NCBI RefSeq assembly: GCF_042686125.1 | Contig: NZ_JBHUOV010000001.1 | Location: 186,001 to 250,000, forward strand | Source: Oceanihabitans iliipiscarium | Lineage (GTDB): Bacteria; Bacteroidota; Bacteroidia; Flavobacteriales; Flavobacteriaceae | Direction: 5' to 3' | Length of the DNA: 64,000 bases | In this document: in pieces, positions 9,130 to 17,443 of the stretch | Position numbering within the stretch: the stretch's first letter is position 1 | How the letters are laid out: the number at the start of each line of letters is the position of its first letter | Notes under the pieces: model-generated | What the model saw: the letters and a program-made list of their open reading frames with translations, nothing else | Database searches by the model: none | Told to the model about the DNA's origin: nothing | Translations under genes and position numbers: made by a program

Positions 9130-9663
9130 TTATACGTAATAAGGCGAAATCATAAGATATACAATAACTCCAGAAACTGCAACATATAACCATAATGGGA
9201 AAGTAATTTTGGCTATTTTTTTATGACGTTCAAAATTTTTAGTAATAGCCCTTACATAAGTAATAAGAACAAATGGGATGATGATTATTGACAATAAAAT
9301 ATGAGTTAGCAATATAAAATAATAGATGTATTTTATTGTGCCTTCACCGCCAAATTTAGTTGAATCGCTTGTCATATGATAGGCTACATACATAGCTAAA
9401 AACGCAACAGATAATGTAATAGCAAACTTCATTAAGCCTTCATGCAGTTTTATTTTTTTGTTTTTTATGGCCCAAAAAGCGACTATTAAAACTAAAGCAG
9501 TCACTCCATTAATTGTGGCATAAATTGGAGGCAAAAAACTTAACGGTTCAACGTTTGGTATTTTAACTCCAAATAAAATAGCAACCACCACAGGAATGGC
9601 AATTGACAGAATAACAATCCATTTGTTATATTTTTTTTCTTCTGCAGTTTGTTGATTACTCAT
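9130..9663 (-). CDS. DUF420 membrane protein (CtaM-like oxidase assembly factor)
   Basis: 177 residues with about five membrane helices and conserved His residues in helices (AMYVAYHMTSDSTKFGGEG, YFILLTHILLSIIIIPFVLI, RHKKIAKITFPLWLYVAVSG). This matches the DUF420 family; a member in Staphylococcus aureus, CtaM, is needed for aa3 oxidase function. Its start overlaps the end of the SCO gene by eight bases, pointing to coupled translation. Likely acts in the membrane in maturation of the oxidase whose subunits are encoded at 11179-13296 and 34631-37520. Confidence 0.88.
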   Translation of the reverse strand: MSNQQTAEEKKYNKWIVILSIAIPVVVAILFGVKIPNVEPLSFLPPIYATINGVTALVLIVAFWAIKNKKIKLHEGLMKFAITLSVAFLAMYVAYHMTSDSTKFGGEGTIKYIYYFILLTHILLSIIIIPFVLITYVRAITKNFERHKKIAKITFPLWLYVAVSGVIVYLMISPYYV

Positions 9664-10402
9664 TTAGTAGTTTTTTGATATCTTCTTTAAGCATGGTGAT
9701 TTGTTGTTCCTGACCTTCATCATCAACTTGTTCTTCTTCAGAAATCATCCCATTGTAATAAATTATTGGATTTCCATTAATGATTCTAGAACGAATAAAC
9801 CCTTTTTTATCTATTAATGCAAAGTTACCTGAATGTTCAAAGCCACCTTCTGCTTCAGAGTCTGCAGCTGTATATAAATTAAAGCCTTCGTTTGCTAATT
9901 TATAGATTACAGCTTCATCACCTGTCATTAAATGCCAATTCGGATTGGTGATTTTATATTTTTCAGCATAGGTTTTTAAAACTTCAGTTGTATCAAACTC
10001 TGGGTTAATTGTAAAAGATGCAACGCCAAAGTTTTCATTATCAGGAAATTCATTTTGAATCTGGACTAAATTCCTATTCATTCTAGGGCAAATGGTTGGA
10101 CAAGTCGTAAAGAAAAATTCTACAACATATACTTTACCTAAATAATCTTGATTAGTTATTAGTCTTCCATTTTGATTAACAAAACTAAAATCTGGCACTT
10201 TTTTAGGCTCTCCATTAATTTCTAAAAAAGCTAAATCTGAGGTTTTACCAATGTCGTTATTAGAAACTGACACACTTCTACTTTCTTCTCTAGAAATATC
10301 TTTGTTGGTTGCACGATCTACAATCTTTGGGATAAAAATAATCCCAAACACTAGTATTGTTAACGCTATACCAACGTACGAATAATTAGTTTTCTTATTC
10401 AT
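9656..10402 (-). CDS. SCO family protein (copper insertion into the CuA site)
   Basis: 248 residues: N-terminal anchor helix (about 8-25) and a thioredoxin-fold domain facing the periplasm. The copper ligands of the SCO family are all present: Cys101 and Cys105 in FFTTCPTICPRMN, and His190 in FEHSGNFAL. SCO proteins deliver copper to, or reduce, the CuA centre of oxidase subunit II. Flanked by overlapping genes on both sides (eight bases each), so it is made together with the cysteine-less relative upstream and DUF420 downstream. Confidence 0.93.
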   Translation of the reverse strand: MNKKTNYSYVGIALTILVFGIIFIPKIVDRATNKDISREESRSVSVSNNDIGKTSDLAFLEINGEPKKVPDFSFVNQNGRLITNQDYLGKVYVVEFFFTTCPTICPRMNRNLVQIQNEFPDNENFGVASFTINPEFDTTEVLKTYAEKYKITNPNWHLMTGDEAVIYKLANEGFNLYTAADSEAEGGFEHSGNFALIDKKGFIRSRIINGNPIIYYNGMISEEEQVDDEGQEQQITMLKEDIKKLLNE

Positions 10403-11111
10403 GGTTTTGTTTTAAGTCGCTAGCACGTCTTGTTGTACTATCAAAATTTCCTTTACGTTTTTGCCTGTATTCTGTAAAGACAATTCGTAAATCTTCACTC
10501 ATTTTATTTTTTATCTCGGCAACTTCAATACAATCATAAGATTTCAACTGGTAAACAGGTGTGTTTTTTTGTTTTTCATTATCTGTTCTATCATCTAATC
10601 GACCTCTTAAATGGAGTTCTTTGTCAATAATGACCACTTTATTTGAACCTAGATGAGCATCTAAATTAGTTATTAAATTTAGGCTACTGTATAATTGATT
10701 GATTTGATTATCACTTCCATAAACATAATGCCAATATTTTAAAGGTTCGTATTTACTTAATTCATTTTTTAGTTGTAAAACGTCTTGCTTAGCGCTGTCT
10801 GGGACAACCATTACAATTTGAAATTTTTTAAATCCTTTAAATTTATCGTACATCAATTCTTTTAAATTTGACATCGCAATAAGTTTATCTATAGGTTGAT
10901 GTCCCAGAAAACCTAATATGGTAATATGGTCTTTAAGCTGAATTGTTTCTTCATCACCTGAAGTAAAAGAAGTCACATCTAAAACCTGTTCTTCTATAAT
11001 ATCTAATGTAATATAGTTGTGTTTTGCAGGATACATAAACAATAGAAATGTTACAGGAAGGAAGAATAAAATTCCTAGGACAACATTTCGTTTTATTTGC
11101 TTTTTGTTCAT
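10395..11111 (-). CDS. Membrane-anchored thioredoxin-fold (SCO-like) protein lacking the CxxxC motif
   Basis: 238 residues, anchor helix at about 10-27 followed by a soluble domain. Its layout parallels the SCO protein next door: a strand (HITILGFLG) where SCO has VYVVEFFFTT, then a helix, then a strand with VMVVPD where SCO has ASFTINPE, and near the end VVIIDKELHLRGRLDD where SCO has ALIDKKGFIRSRIING. The position of CPTIC reads GHQPIDK, so both copper cysteines are missing; only one Cys occurs in the whole protein, near the C-terminal side. I infer a degenerate SCO-like partner, probably structural or a chaperone. No characterised function is known to me. Confidence 0.75.
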   Translation of the reverse strand: MNKKQIKRNVVLGILFFLPVTFLLFMYPAKHNYITLDIIEEQVLDVTSFTSGDEETIQLKDHITILGFLGHQPIDKLIAMSNLKELMYDKFKGFKKFQIVMVVPDSAKQDVLQLKNELSKYEPLKYWHYVYGSDNQINQLYSSLNLITNLDAHLGSNKVVIIDKELHLRGRLDDRTDNEKQKNTPVYQLKSYDCIEVAEIKNKMSEDLRIVFTEYRQKRKGNFDSTTRRASDLKQNHE

Positions 11112-11125
11112 AGTACAAAAATAAA

Positions 11126-11151
11126 AAAAGGTGGTTTAATAACCACCTTTT
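11126..11151 (-). terminator. Intrinsic terminator after the oxidase subunit IV gene
   Basis: Perfect 11-bp stem (AAAAGGTGGTT / AACCACCTTTT) with a four-base loop, followed on the minus strand by a run of T. It is 28 bases past the subunit IV stop and only 15 bases before the start codon of the SCO-like gene, so it separates the structural genes from the biogenesis genes or acts as a read-through control point. Confidence 0.85.
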
Positions 11152-11178
11152 ATCTATAATTTAACGTCAACTGTTATG

Positions 11179-11559
11179 TTAAAAATCACGTTTAACAAAA
11201 CCAGAAGAATATACTGTTTCAATATAACCACCTTCTTGTAAAAGAATGAATATAAGGTAGAGAATTAAAAATATAGCAGTCCAAACGACCATACGTCTTA
11301 AGGCTTTAGTTTCATCGCGCATATGCATAAAATCCCAAGTAATATAATAGGCTTTTACGATAGTTAAGATAATGAAAATCCAATTCAACATTTTCATTCC
11401 TAAAAATTTAGCCATTAAAGCTTCAGGTTTAATAATACCTAATACGACTTCTATAATAGTTACAAATGTTAAGAAAACTAGGACGCCCCATATTTTCTGT
11501 GTATTAGACTTAAATTTTAAAAGTCCTCTAAATATTTCTAATTTATGTTCGTGTGCCAT
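11179..11559 (-). CDS. Cytochrome c oxidase subunit IV family protein
   Basis: 126 residues with three membrane helices (about 22-42, 52-72 and 92-112), matching the prokaryotic COX4 / CtaF group: VFLTFVTIIEVVLGI, MKMLNWIFIILTIVKAYYI and a loop MHMRDETKALRRMV. Subunit IV packs on the outside of the aa3 core. It is 20 bases downstream of the larger subunit III gene and ends its transcription unit before a strong terminator. Confidence 0.9.
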   Translation of the reverse strand: MAHEHKLEIFRGLLKFKSNTQKIWGVLVFLTFVTIIEVVLGIIKPEALMAKFLGMKMLNWIFIILTIVKAYYITWDFMHMRDETKALRRMVVWTAIFLILYLIFILLQEGGYIETVYSSGFVKRDF

Positions 11560-11579
11560 TTTTAAATATATAATCTAAA

Positions 11580-12578
11580 TTAAACAAGGTAAAAGAATGT
11601 AAATACAAATACCCAAACTAAGTCTACAAAGTGCCAATATAGTCCAACTTTTTCAACCATTTCGTAGCTTTTACGTCTTTCGTAAGTTCCTAATATTACA
11701 TTAAAGAAAATAATGATATTAATAACTACACCTGAGAATACGTGAAATCCGTGAAATCCTGTAATAAAGAAAAAGAAGTCTGCAAATAATGGTGATCCAT
11801 ATTCATTAACATGAAGGTTTGCACCTTGCACAAAAAGTCTTCCGTTTTCTTTTATTTGTCTTAGAGATTCGGCTCTAGATAAAACTGTTTTCTCGCCATG
11901 TTCATTAATAATTTGAGTTCTTACTAACACATTAGGATTGGCTTCAAGTCCAGCTGTTACTTCTTCCATAGAATATGCAGGTAATGCGCTTTCTGATGCA
12001 AACCACAATCCGTTTTTTCTAACGTGTTGAGTTCTTTCTCCTTCATGAGTAACGGCAAAATCTGCCACAGCAACACGCTTAAACTTCTGCGTTCCATCAA
12101 CGTCAACATATTCGCCAAACTGAAGAATATTACCTCCTCTGGTTTGTACTGCGCCATATTCACCTTTAATAAATGTATTCCATTCCCAAGCTTGAGAACC
12201 AACAAATATTAAACCTCCAATAACTGTTAAAAACATGTAAATGGTTACTTTGGCTTTATTCATATGATGTCCAGCATCAACAGCAAGTACCATTGTAACA
12301 GATGACATAATAAGGATAAATGTCATGAATGCCACATAATACATTGGTGCATCTACACCATGTAAGAAAGGAAAGTGAGTAAACACTTCATCTGCAATTG
12401 GCCACGAATCAATAAATTTAAATCTTGAAAATCCGTATGCTGCTAAAAATCCTGAAAACGTTAAGGCATCAGACACGATGAAAAACCACATCATCATTTT
12501 ACCATAACTTGCTTTAAGAGGTTGGTTGCCTCCTCCCCAAGTTTTGCCTTCTGTACCAGTAGCTACTGTAGTGTTCAT
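11580..12578 (-). CDS. Cytochrome c oxidase subunit III, long form with a loop insertion
   Basis: 332 residues. Helices at the N-terminal side (KMMMWFFIVSDALTFSGFLA and MYYVAFMTFILIMSSVTMVL) and C-terminal side (ADFFFFITGFHGFHVFSGV, GLYWHFVDLVWVFVFTFFYL) are standard for subunit III, including the FHGFHV and WHFVDLVW signatures. Between WEWNTFIKGEYG (about 131) and NEYGSPLFADFF (about 258) lies an extra hydrophilic domain of about 120 residues that ordinary subunit III lacks. It follows a 193-residue subunit III paralogue in the same operon. The two may form a pair or sit at different sites of the respiratory supercomplex. Confidence 0.92.
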   Translation of the reverse strand: MNTTVATGTEGKTWGGGNQPLKASYGKMMMWFFIVSDALTFSGFLAAYGFSRFKFIDSWPIADEVFTHFPFLHGVDAPMYYVAFMTFILIMSSVTMVLAVDAGHHMNKAKVTIYMFLTVIGGLIFVGSQAWEWNTFIKGEYGAVQTRGGNILQFGEYVDVDGTQKFKRVAVADFAVTHEGERTQHVRKNGLWFASESALPAYSMEEVTAGLEANPNVLVRTQIINEHGEKTVLSRAESLRQIKENGRLFVQGANLHVNEYGSPLFADFFFFITGFHGFHVFSGVVINIIIFFNVILGTYERRKSYEMVEKVGLYWHFVDLVWVFVFTFFYLV

Positions 12579-12606
12579 ATAATTGGTTTAGTTTTTAAAA
12601 GTTGAA

Positions 12607-12614
12607 CAAAAATA
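12607..12614 (-). promoter_or_regulatory. Possible -7 element upstream of the long subunit III gene
   Basis: An exact TAnnTTTG match (TATTTTTG on the minus strand) lies about 29 bases before the start codon, inside the 136-base gap between the two subunit III genes. The -33 partner is poor (TTTCG with a spacing of 18), so this is at most a secondary promoter. Confidence 0.3.
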
Positions 12615-12714
12615 ATCAATTTATTTTTCTAACGAAACATACTACCCTAAAATTTAAAGACTCTAAATAAGCTTTAACCTAGTAGTCTATACTATCTCTA
12701 TATAATATTGTAAA

Positions 12715-13296
12715 TTATCTCACAAAATATAAAAACAAAAAGAGATACAACCATAGAATATCTATAAAGTGCCAAAAGGTAGCTGCAAGCTCAAAACCCA
12801 GCATATTTGTTGCGCTGTACTTCTTTTTAAAGTGCTTATAAATTACAACAAGTAAGCATATTAATCCAACAACAACGTGTAAGATATGCACCATAGCAAT
12901 TAAATAAATATAAGACATGGTTACATTACTTGTTGGTCCAGTAAAATTATAACCTAAGTCTATTATCTGTTGAAAACCTTGAAATTGATTAAATATAAAA
13001 GTAAGACCTAAGACTAAAGTGACTAGTAGCCATACAGAAGTCATTTCTCTATTATTATTTTTTAAAGCACGTTTTGCTAAAATAAAAGTGAAACTACTCA
13101 CCAAAATTACTACTGTACTTATTAAAAATGCGTTTGGTAATTGAAAGTCTTTTAGCCAATCTGGTCTAGAACTACTCACTACAAAGGCACTAGTCCAACC
13201 AGCAAAAGACATAATTAATGAAATAATACCAAACCAGAGCATCATTTTTTTTGCTCTACTATTTTTCTCTTGAATGGTGCCTTGGGTTAAATCCAT
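12715..13296 (-). CDS. Cytochrome c oxidase subunit III, short form
   Basis: 193 residues with five membrane helices; motifs MLWFGIISLIMSFAGWTSAF at the start and VHILHVVVGLICLLVV and FWHFIDILWLYLFLFLYF at the end are typical of CtaE/CyoC. It lies three bases after ctaB. A second, longer subunit III gene follows after 136 bases. Both retain the C-terminal His-containing helix of the family, so neither looks like a pseudogene. Confidence 0.91.
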   Translation of the reverse strand: MDLTQGTIQEKNSRAKKMMLWFGIISLIMSFAGWTSAFVVSSSRPDWLKDFQLPNAFLISTVVILVSSFTFILAKRALKNNNREMTSVWLLVTLVLGLTFIFNQFQGFQQIIDLGYNFTGPTSNVTMSYIYLIAMVHILHVVVGLICLLVVIYKHFKKKYSATNMLGFELAATFWHFIDILWLYLFLFLYFVR

Positions 13297-13298
13297 GA

Positions 13299-14192
13299 TT
13301 ATCGTATAAATTTATCGAGTACATAAACAATTTGAAGCAAGGTAATGTACGACACACTTGCTAGCATTAATTTTTTTGCTGCTTCTGTAGTCATTTTTTT
13401 AAACAACTGTATTGCAAAATACAACATCCCTAAACCTAATAATCCGACTACAATTGCAGACATAGGTGTTAGAAATAGCTTACCTGTAATTCCAAATGCT
13501 GGAACTAATGACGCTAAAAGGGTCCAAATAGTATACACAATGGTTTGTACAGCAGTCCCTTTATCCTGTTTCCTTGTAGGTAGCATAAAGAATCCTCCTT
13601 TTTTATAGTCTTCAAATAAAAACCAACCAATAGCCCAAAAATGAGGAAATTGCCAAAAGAATTGAATAGCAAATAATGTTCCTGGCTCAATACCAAAATC
13701 ATTAGTTGCTGCAACCCAACCTAACATAAATGGGATAGCTCCAGGGATTGCACCCACAAAAACCGCTAATGGTGTTTTGGTTTTTAAAGGCGTATAAACA
13801 CAAGTATATAAGAAAATAGAAATCGCACCAAACATGGCTGTTTGCGGATTAATAATATATAAAATGACAATCCCTAAAATGGTAAAAATAGACGCTATGA
13901 CAAAAGCTGTATTTACAGACATTCGCCCTGCTGCAACAGGTCTGTTTTTGGTACGATCCATTAAAGCATCTAGGTCTTTTTCTATAATTTGATTGAAAGC
14001 ATTAGAAGCACCAACCATAAAATAACCTCCAAAAGCTAATAGAGTAAGTGTGGTATAATTTACTGTTTCTACACCTAATAAATATCCAGCAAGTGATGAA
14101 AACACAACACTTAATGCTAAACGCATTTTGGTGATTTCTTTAAAATCTGAAATTAAAGAAGGTTTGACAGAAGATGTAGCTAATTGGCTCAA
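13299..14192 (-). CDS. ctaB: Protoheme IX farnesyltransferase (haem O synthase)
   Basis: 297 residues with about eight or nine membrane helices of the UbiA family. The prenyl-diphosphate/Mg site is visible at 64-80 (NAFNQIIEKDLDALMDR), followed by TKNRPVAAGRM, and the second conserved loop is YKKGGFFMLPTRKQD. It converts haem B to haem O, the first step to haem A for the aa3 oxidase. A promoter with an exact -7 element lies directly upstream, giving a leader of only about 14 bases; ctaB therefore heads the oxidase III/III/IV operon. Confidence 0.95.
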   Translation of the reverse strand: MSQLATSSVKPSLISDFKEITKMRLALSVVFSSLAGYLLGVETVNYTTLTLLAFGGYFMVGASNAFNQIIEKDLDALMDRTKNRPVAAGRMSVNTAFVIASIFTILGIVILYIINPQTAMFGAISIFLYTCVYTPLKTKTPLAVFVGAIPGAIPFMLGWVAATNDFGIEPGTLFAIQFFWQFPHFWAIGWFLFEDYKKGGFFMLPTRKQDKGTAVQTIVYTIWTLLASLVPAFGITGKLFLTPMSAIVVGLLGLGMLYFAIQLFKKMTTEAAKKLMLASVSYITLLQIVYVLDKFIR

Positions 14193-14212
14193 TGCGTATT
14201 GTTTTACGCGTG

Positions 14213-14242
14213 CAAAGATACTTTATAAAACGGTATTTAAAA
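14213..14242 (-). promoter_or_regulatory. Promoter of ctaB and the oxidase III/IV operon
   Basis: Minus-strand TATCTTTG (14213-14220) matches the Bacteroidetes -7 consensus TAnnTTTG exactly; 19 bases upstream is a T-rich -33 region (TTT instead of TTG). The expected start site is near 14206, about 14 bases before the ATG. Confidence 0.55.
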
Positions 14243-14262
14243 AGAAAAAACGACACGCTTTT
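14240..14262 (-). terminator. Probable terminator after remB
   Basis: On the minus strand a 7-bp stem (AAAAGCG / CGTTTTT, one G-T pair) with a 3-base loop is followed by TTTTCTTTTT. It abuts the -33 region of the ctaB promoter, so termination and initiation signals are packed together. Confidence 0.55.
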
Positions 14263-14303
14263 CTTATATAATAAAGGTCTTAGTTTTGTAGCATTTAAAA
14301 CTA

Positions 14304-16415
14304 TTACAAATCAAAATACCAATTAAACAAATCGGTTCTAACACCAATATTAAACCATACTGTATTATTTTTAAAGGCCGTTTCTGTTTCAGCTTCAGGA
14401 TTATAATTCCTTAGACTAACGTCTGCAAATATTTTAAGGTTAGTTGCTGGATTAATTAAGTATCCTGCTTGTAAATTTGTGAAAAAGGTAGTGGTTTTAT
14501 TTCCTTGCCCTACAGTAATCCCTGTATCACTTGGTCTTTCATCATAGTCTCTATAAATATCACCTCCATAACTAAAAGCATCAGTTGCGCTATTAAAGTC
14601 TAAACCTCGTGAACCTACTACGACTTTAGCATTTCCAAACCATCTTTTATAATGATAACGACCAATAAGTACAAACTCACTAAAATTTGCTCCCCAAAGA
14701 TGCGCCATAGATTGGTTATTATGACCATAATTAATTTGAGGAGTTCTATGTGAATACGTATAAGGTCTTACACGATTATATTCTGCTTGAAGCAAAAGGT
14801 TTTTTAACTTAAAGGCATTGTAATATTTAAACCCTAGCTGATAACCAAATTTATTCTTCCAACTTTTATCTCCGCCTGTAATATCTTCAGTAGAAAACTC
14901 ATCTAATATGAATTGGCTATAAATATTTACATTATCGTTAACTTTATATTTTGCTGATAATCCCATAATTGCATTTCCAGCATCTTGACCTGTTTCGAAC
15001 TCTATCGCACGATAAAAAATAATTGGGTTTAAGTAATTCACATCAAAATCTCTATTGTCTGATTTTGACCAAATTACAGATTCAAAAAATCCTATATTTA
15101 ATCGTTTTGTTGCATTCCAACTTAAAAAATGGGTCGCCATGTATTTACTTAAATATGCTCCATTTTCATCAACTGCATCTGGACGAACATCTTTTAACCA
15201 CATCCATGTATTGGTATACTTTATTTTCCAGAACTTAGTATTAATTTTAAAGAATGGTGAAGGACTAGCCACGTCACTTATAAAGAGTGATCGATAACCA
15301 TCTCCTATAAAATTCTTTCCATGACCAAATTGTACATTTAAAAAATCTGCAGGTGAATAGGATAAATAAGCTTCAGCTACAGGGTAATCATAAGAATCTT
15401 TTTTAAAACGTTTAGCAATACCTCGCCCAGGAATAATTCCTGCTCCATCTACAGCACGTATAGATTCGGCATACTGATTGTAATATTGTGCAAAGCGTCC
15501 TTGACTTTCAAAAACTGAAGCATAAAAGCTAAATTTCTTTCCAAGACCTCCTTGTATGTAAATTCCTCTGGTATTATTATAAGTGGAGCTAAAATCTGCA
15601 TCTGTATCTTTACCCACTTCAAAATCAAAAATTGGATCAATAGTAAACCAATATTTTTCCGTTTGATAACGCACTAAATGTTCATTCCATAGCTTTCTTG
15701 ATAGCAATGTTTCTTTTCCCTTTTTTAAGGCCTCTTTTTCGGCTTGGAAATCATAATATTTAGAGACATCTTCATAAATAAAAGGCTTAGAAGCAGTATG
15801 ACTATTTGTTCCAACCAAATTAATATTCCTATCAAACTTCGCATAAAAACTGTGTGTAAATGGAATATTTAATTGACTCGTGAACTCCTTATTAATATAT
15901 GGCACAAGACTTTGATTTACGCTGTCGTACTCTTTTTTTACCTCTTCTTCTATCTGGTTTTCTTTCTCAGCTTTTTCCTCATCTTTTGAAAGGCTTTTTG
16001 TAGAAACTGTTTGATTTACTAATGGGATTTGAATAGAAATGGAATATTGCTTATAGGTTGGCTTACTATTATAAGTTCCAGGTTTAATTTTTGGAAATTC
16101 TTCAAAAACACGTTTAGCTTCAGTTTTAAGTTCTTCATAAATAGCATCAACATAAATAACTCGGAAATCTCCTTCTTTATCAACTTCAAAAAGTACAACA
16201 ACTTCTCCATTATAATTTTTTTCAGTAACACTTTCTGGTACTTTAAACGTATTATAAATATGTGTGTAGATATTAGTATCAAAACATGCTTGAAGCTCGT
16301 CAACACTTACAGACTCACAATTAGAGAACATAGGAGGTCTTTCATATGTAGATTGATTTTGAGAGCATACAATATATTGAGTAAAAAGAAGAAGTAAGAC
16401 TGTGAATTTCTTCAT
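14304..16415 (-). CDS. remB: Gliding motility protein RemB-like: TonB-C-like domain plus outer-membrane barrel
   Basis: 703 residues. After a signal peptide (MKKFTVLLLLFTQYIVCSQ) comes a module of about 105 residues (30-135: PPMFSNCES, LFEVDKEGDFRVIYVDA, FPKIKPGTYNSKP) that resembles the C-terminal module of the two TonB proteins upstream. A charged linker follows (about 140-165), then a long beta-rich region with aromatic-rich strands, resembling a Wzi/capsule-assembly-type outer-membrane barrel, ending in YFDL. Flavobacterial proteins of this layout are annotated RemB, implicated in gliding. The symbol rests on recalled family resemblance; the barrel is certain from composition, the motility role is not shown here. 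Confidence 0.75.
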   Translation of the reverse strand: MKKFTVLLLLFTQYIVCSQNQSTYERPPMFSNCESVSVDELQACFDTNIYTHIYNTFKVPESVTEKNYNGEVVVLFEVDKEGDFRVIYVDAIYEELKTEAKRVFEEFPKIKPGTYNSKPTYKQYSISIQIPLVNQTVSTKSLSKDEEKAEKENQIEEEVKKEYDSVNQSLVPYINKEFTSQLNIPFTHSFYAKFDRNINLVGTNSHTASKPFIYEDVSKYYDFQAEKEALKKGKETLLSRKLWNEHLVRYQTEKYWFTIDPIFDFEVGKDTDADFSSTYNNTRGIYIQGGLGKKFSFYASVFESQGRFAQYYNQYAESIRAVDGAGIIPGRGIAKRFKKDSYDYPVAEAYLSYSPADFLNVQFGHGKNFIGDGYRSLFISDVASPSPFFKINTKFWKIKYTNTWMWLKDVRPDAVDENGAYLSKYMATHFLSWNATKRLNIGFFESVIWSKSDNRDFDVNYLNPIIFYRAIEFETGQDAGNAIMGLSAKYKVNDNVNIYSQFILDEFSTEDITGGDKSWKNKFGYQLGFKYYNAFKLKNLLLQAEYNRVRPYTYSHRTPQINYGHNNQSMAHLWGANFSEFVLIGRYHYKRWFGNAKVVVGSRGLDFNSATDAFSYGGDIYRDYDERPSDTGITVGQGNKTTTFFTNLQAGYLINPATNLKIFADVSLRNYNPEAETETAFKNNTVWFNIGVRTDLFNWYFDL

Positions 16416-16472
16416 AGTAGTTATGCGGTTTTATTTTGAGTTGAAAGATACTATTTTTTTAATAATGCTTAG

Positions 16473-16510
16473 ATAAAAAAAAGCCGTTAACAATTACTTA
16501 TTAACGACTT
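16473..16510 (-). terminator. Terminator after the first tonB-like gene
   Basis: Minus strand: 10-bp stem AAGTCGTTAA / TTAACGGCTT (one G-T pair), 10-base loop, then eight T. It is 26 bases past the stop of the gene at 16536-17327 and isolates it from remB. Confidence 0.8.
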
Positions 16511-16535
16511 ATTATCTCAAATTATTTGTTCTTTT

Positions 16536-17327
16536 TTAATTTTGAACATTAAATCGGATTGGTATTCCGTAAATAACAGACACATTTTTATCTTTTTGTT
16601 TTCCAGGTGTCATTTTGGGCAACTTACTAATAACATCAATTGCTTCCTTCTCTAATGCTTTAAATGGCGATCTAGCTTTGATATCAATCACATTTCCATT
16701 TTGGTCAATTTTAAACATGACATTAATTTTTTGCACACCATCTAAGCCTAAGCCTTGAGCAACATCTGTATCAAATTTTTTTCTAATGTGTTTAGAAATT
16801 TTTTCAGACATACAGGCTTTGCGTTCATCATTTGTACTTGCTTTTTCACAGCCTGGGAATATTGGAGCTATTTCAACTCTATTAAAATGAACATCATCAA
16901 TTTCCTCTGGTTCATCAATTAAATTATCAAAATTAGGCTCGTTTTGAGTGATACTTGTTGTTTCTGGCTCTGTGATTATATCTGGTGTTTCATCAATTGG
17001 CTCATCATTTTTATGCACTTCAGGCTCAGAAAAAAAAGTTGGCTTTTTTCTTTGCTTTTCAACTTTTTCTATGGGTTCCTCATATATTTTAAAGTTGTCT
17101 TGCACATAGTCTAATGGTTCATTTATAACATGGGCAACCTCTGGAACAAAAGTTTGGCTTTTAAACTCCATTTCTAAAAGTCCGTAGCTAAACAATAAGC
17201 ATACAATTAATCCCACTTGAAAGTAAAGCGTTGAGTTTTTTTGTAAATTCGCTTCATGTTTTTGCGATGTTTTCGTGTTGACCTCATTTTGGCGAATGAG
17301 GTCGCGAGAATTCTTTTGATTTTTCAT
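16536..17327 (-). CDS. Energy transducer TonB family protein (263 aa)
   Basis: A cytoplasmic basic N-terminus, one membrane helix at about 33-52 (LYFQVGLIVCLLFSYGLLEM), a long acidic periplasmic linker (about 55-150) and a C-terminal TonB_C-type domain with the flavobacterial signature IFPGCEKASTNDERKACM, FKIDQNGNVIDIKA and LPKMTPGKQKDK. TonB proteins couple the inner-membrane proton gradient, through ExbB/ExbD, to outer-membrane transporters. No exbB/exbD lies nearby. Very similar to the neighbour at 17444-18172, so the pair probably arose by duplication; each has its own terminator. Confidence 0.9.
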   Translation of the reverse strand: MKNQKNSRDLIRQNEVNTKTSQKHEANLQKNSTLYFQVGLIVCLLFSYGLLEMEFKSQTFVPEVAHVINEPLDYVQDNFKIYEEPIEKVEKQRKKPTFFSEPEVHKNDEPIDETPDIITEPETTSITQNEPNFDNLIDEPEEIDDVHFNRVEIAPIFPGCEKASTNDERKACMSEKISKHIRKKFDTDVAQGLGLDGVQKINVMFKIDQNGNVIDIKARSPFKALEKEAIDVISKLPKMTPGKQKDKNVSVIYGIPIRFNVQN

Positions 17328-17386
17328 AATATATAGTGATTAAATGTTAATATTATGATAAAATCGCAATAAGCATACCAAAAAAG

Positions 17387-17417
17387 AAATCCCGTTACAT
17401 TATTTGTAACGGGATTT
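17387..17417 (-). terminator. Terminator after the second tonB-like gene
   Basis: Perfect 12-bp stem (AAATCCCGTTAC / GTAACGGGATTT) with a 7-base loop, followed on the minus strand by a T-rich tail (TTTCTTTTTTGG). It closes the gcvH-VanZ-tonB run. Confidence 0.87.
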
Positions 17418-17443
17418 TAATTTATAGATAAAGACTTATTGTT

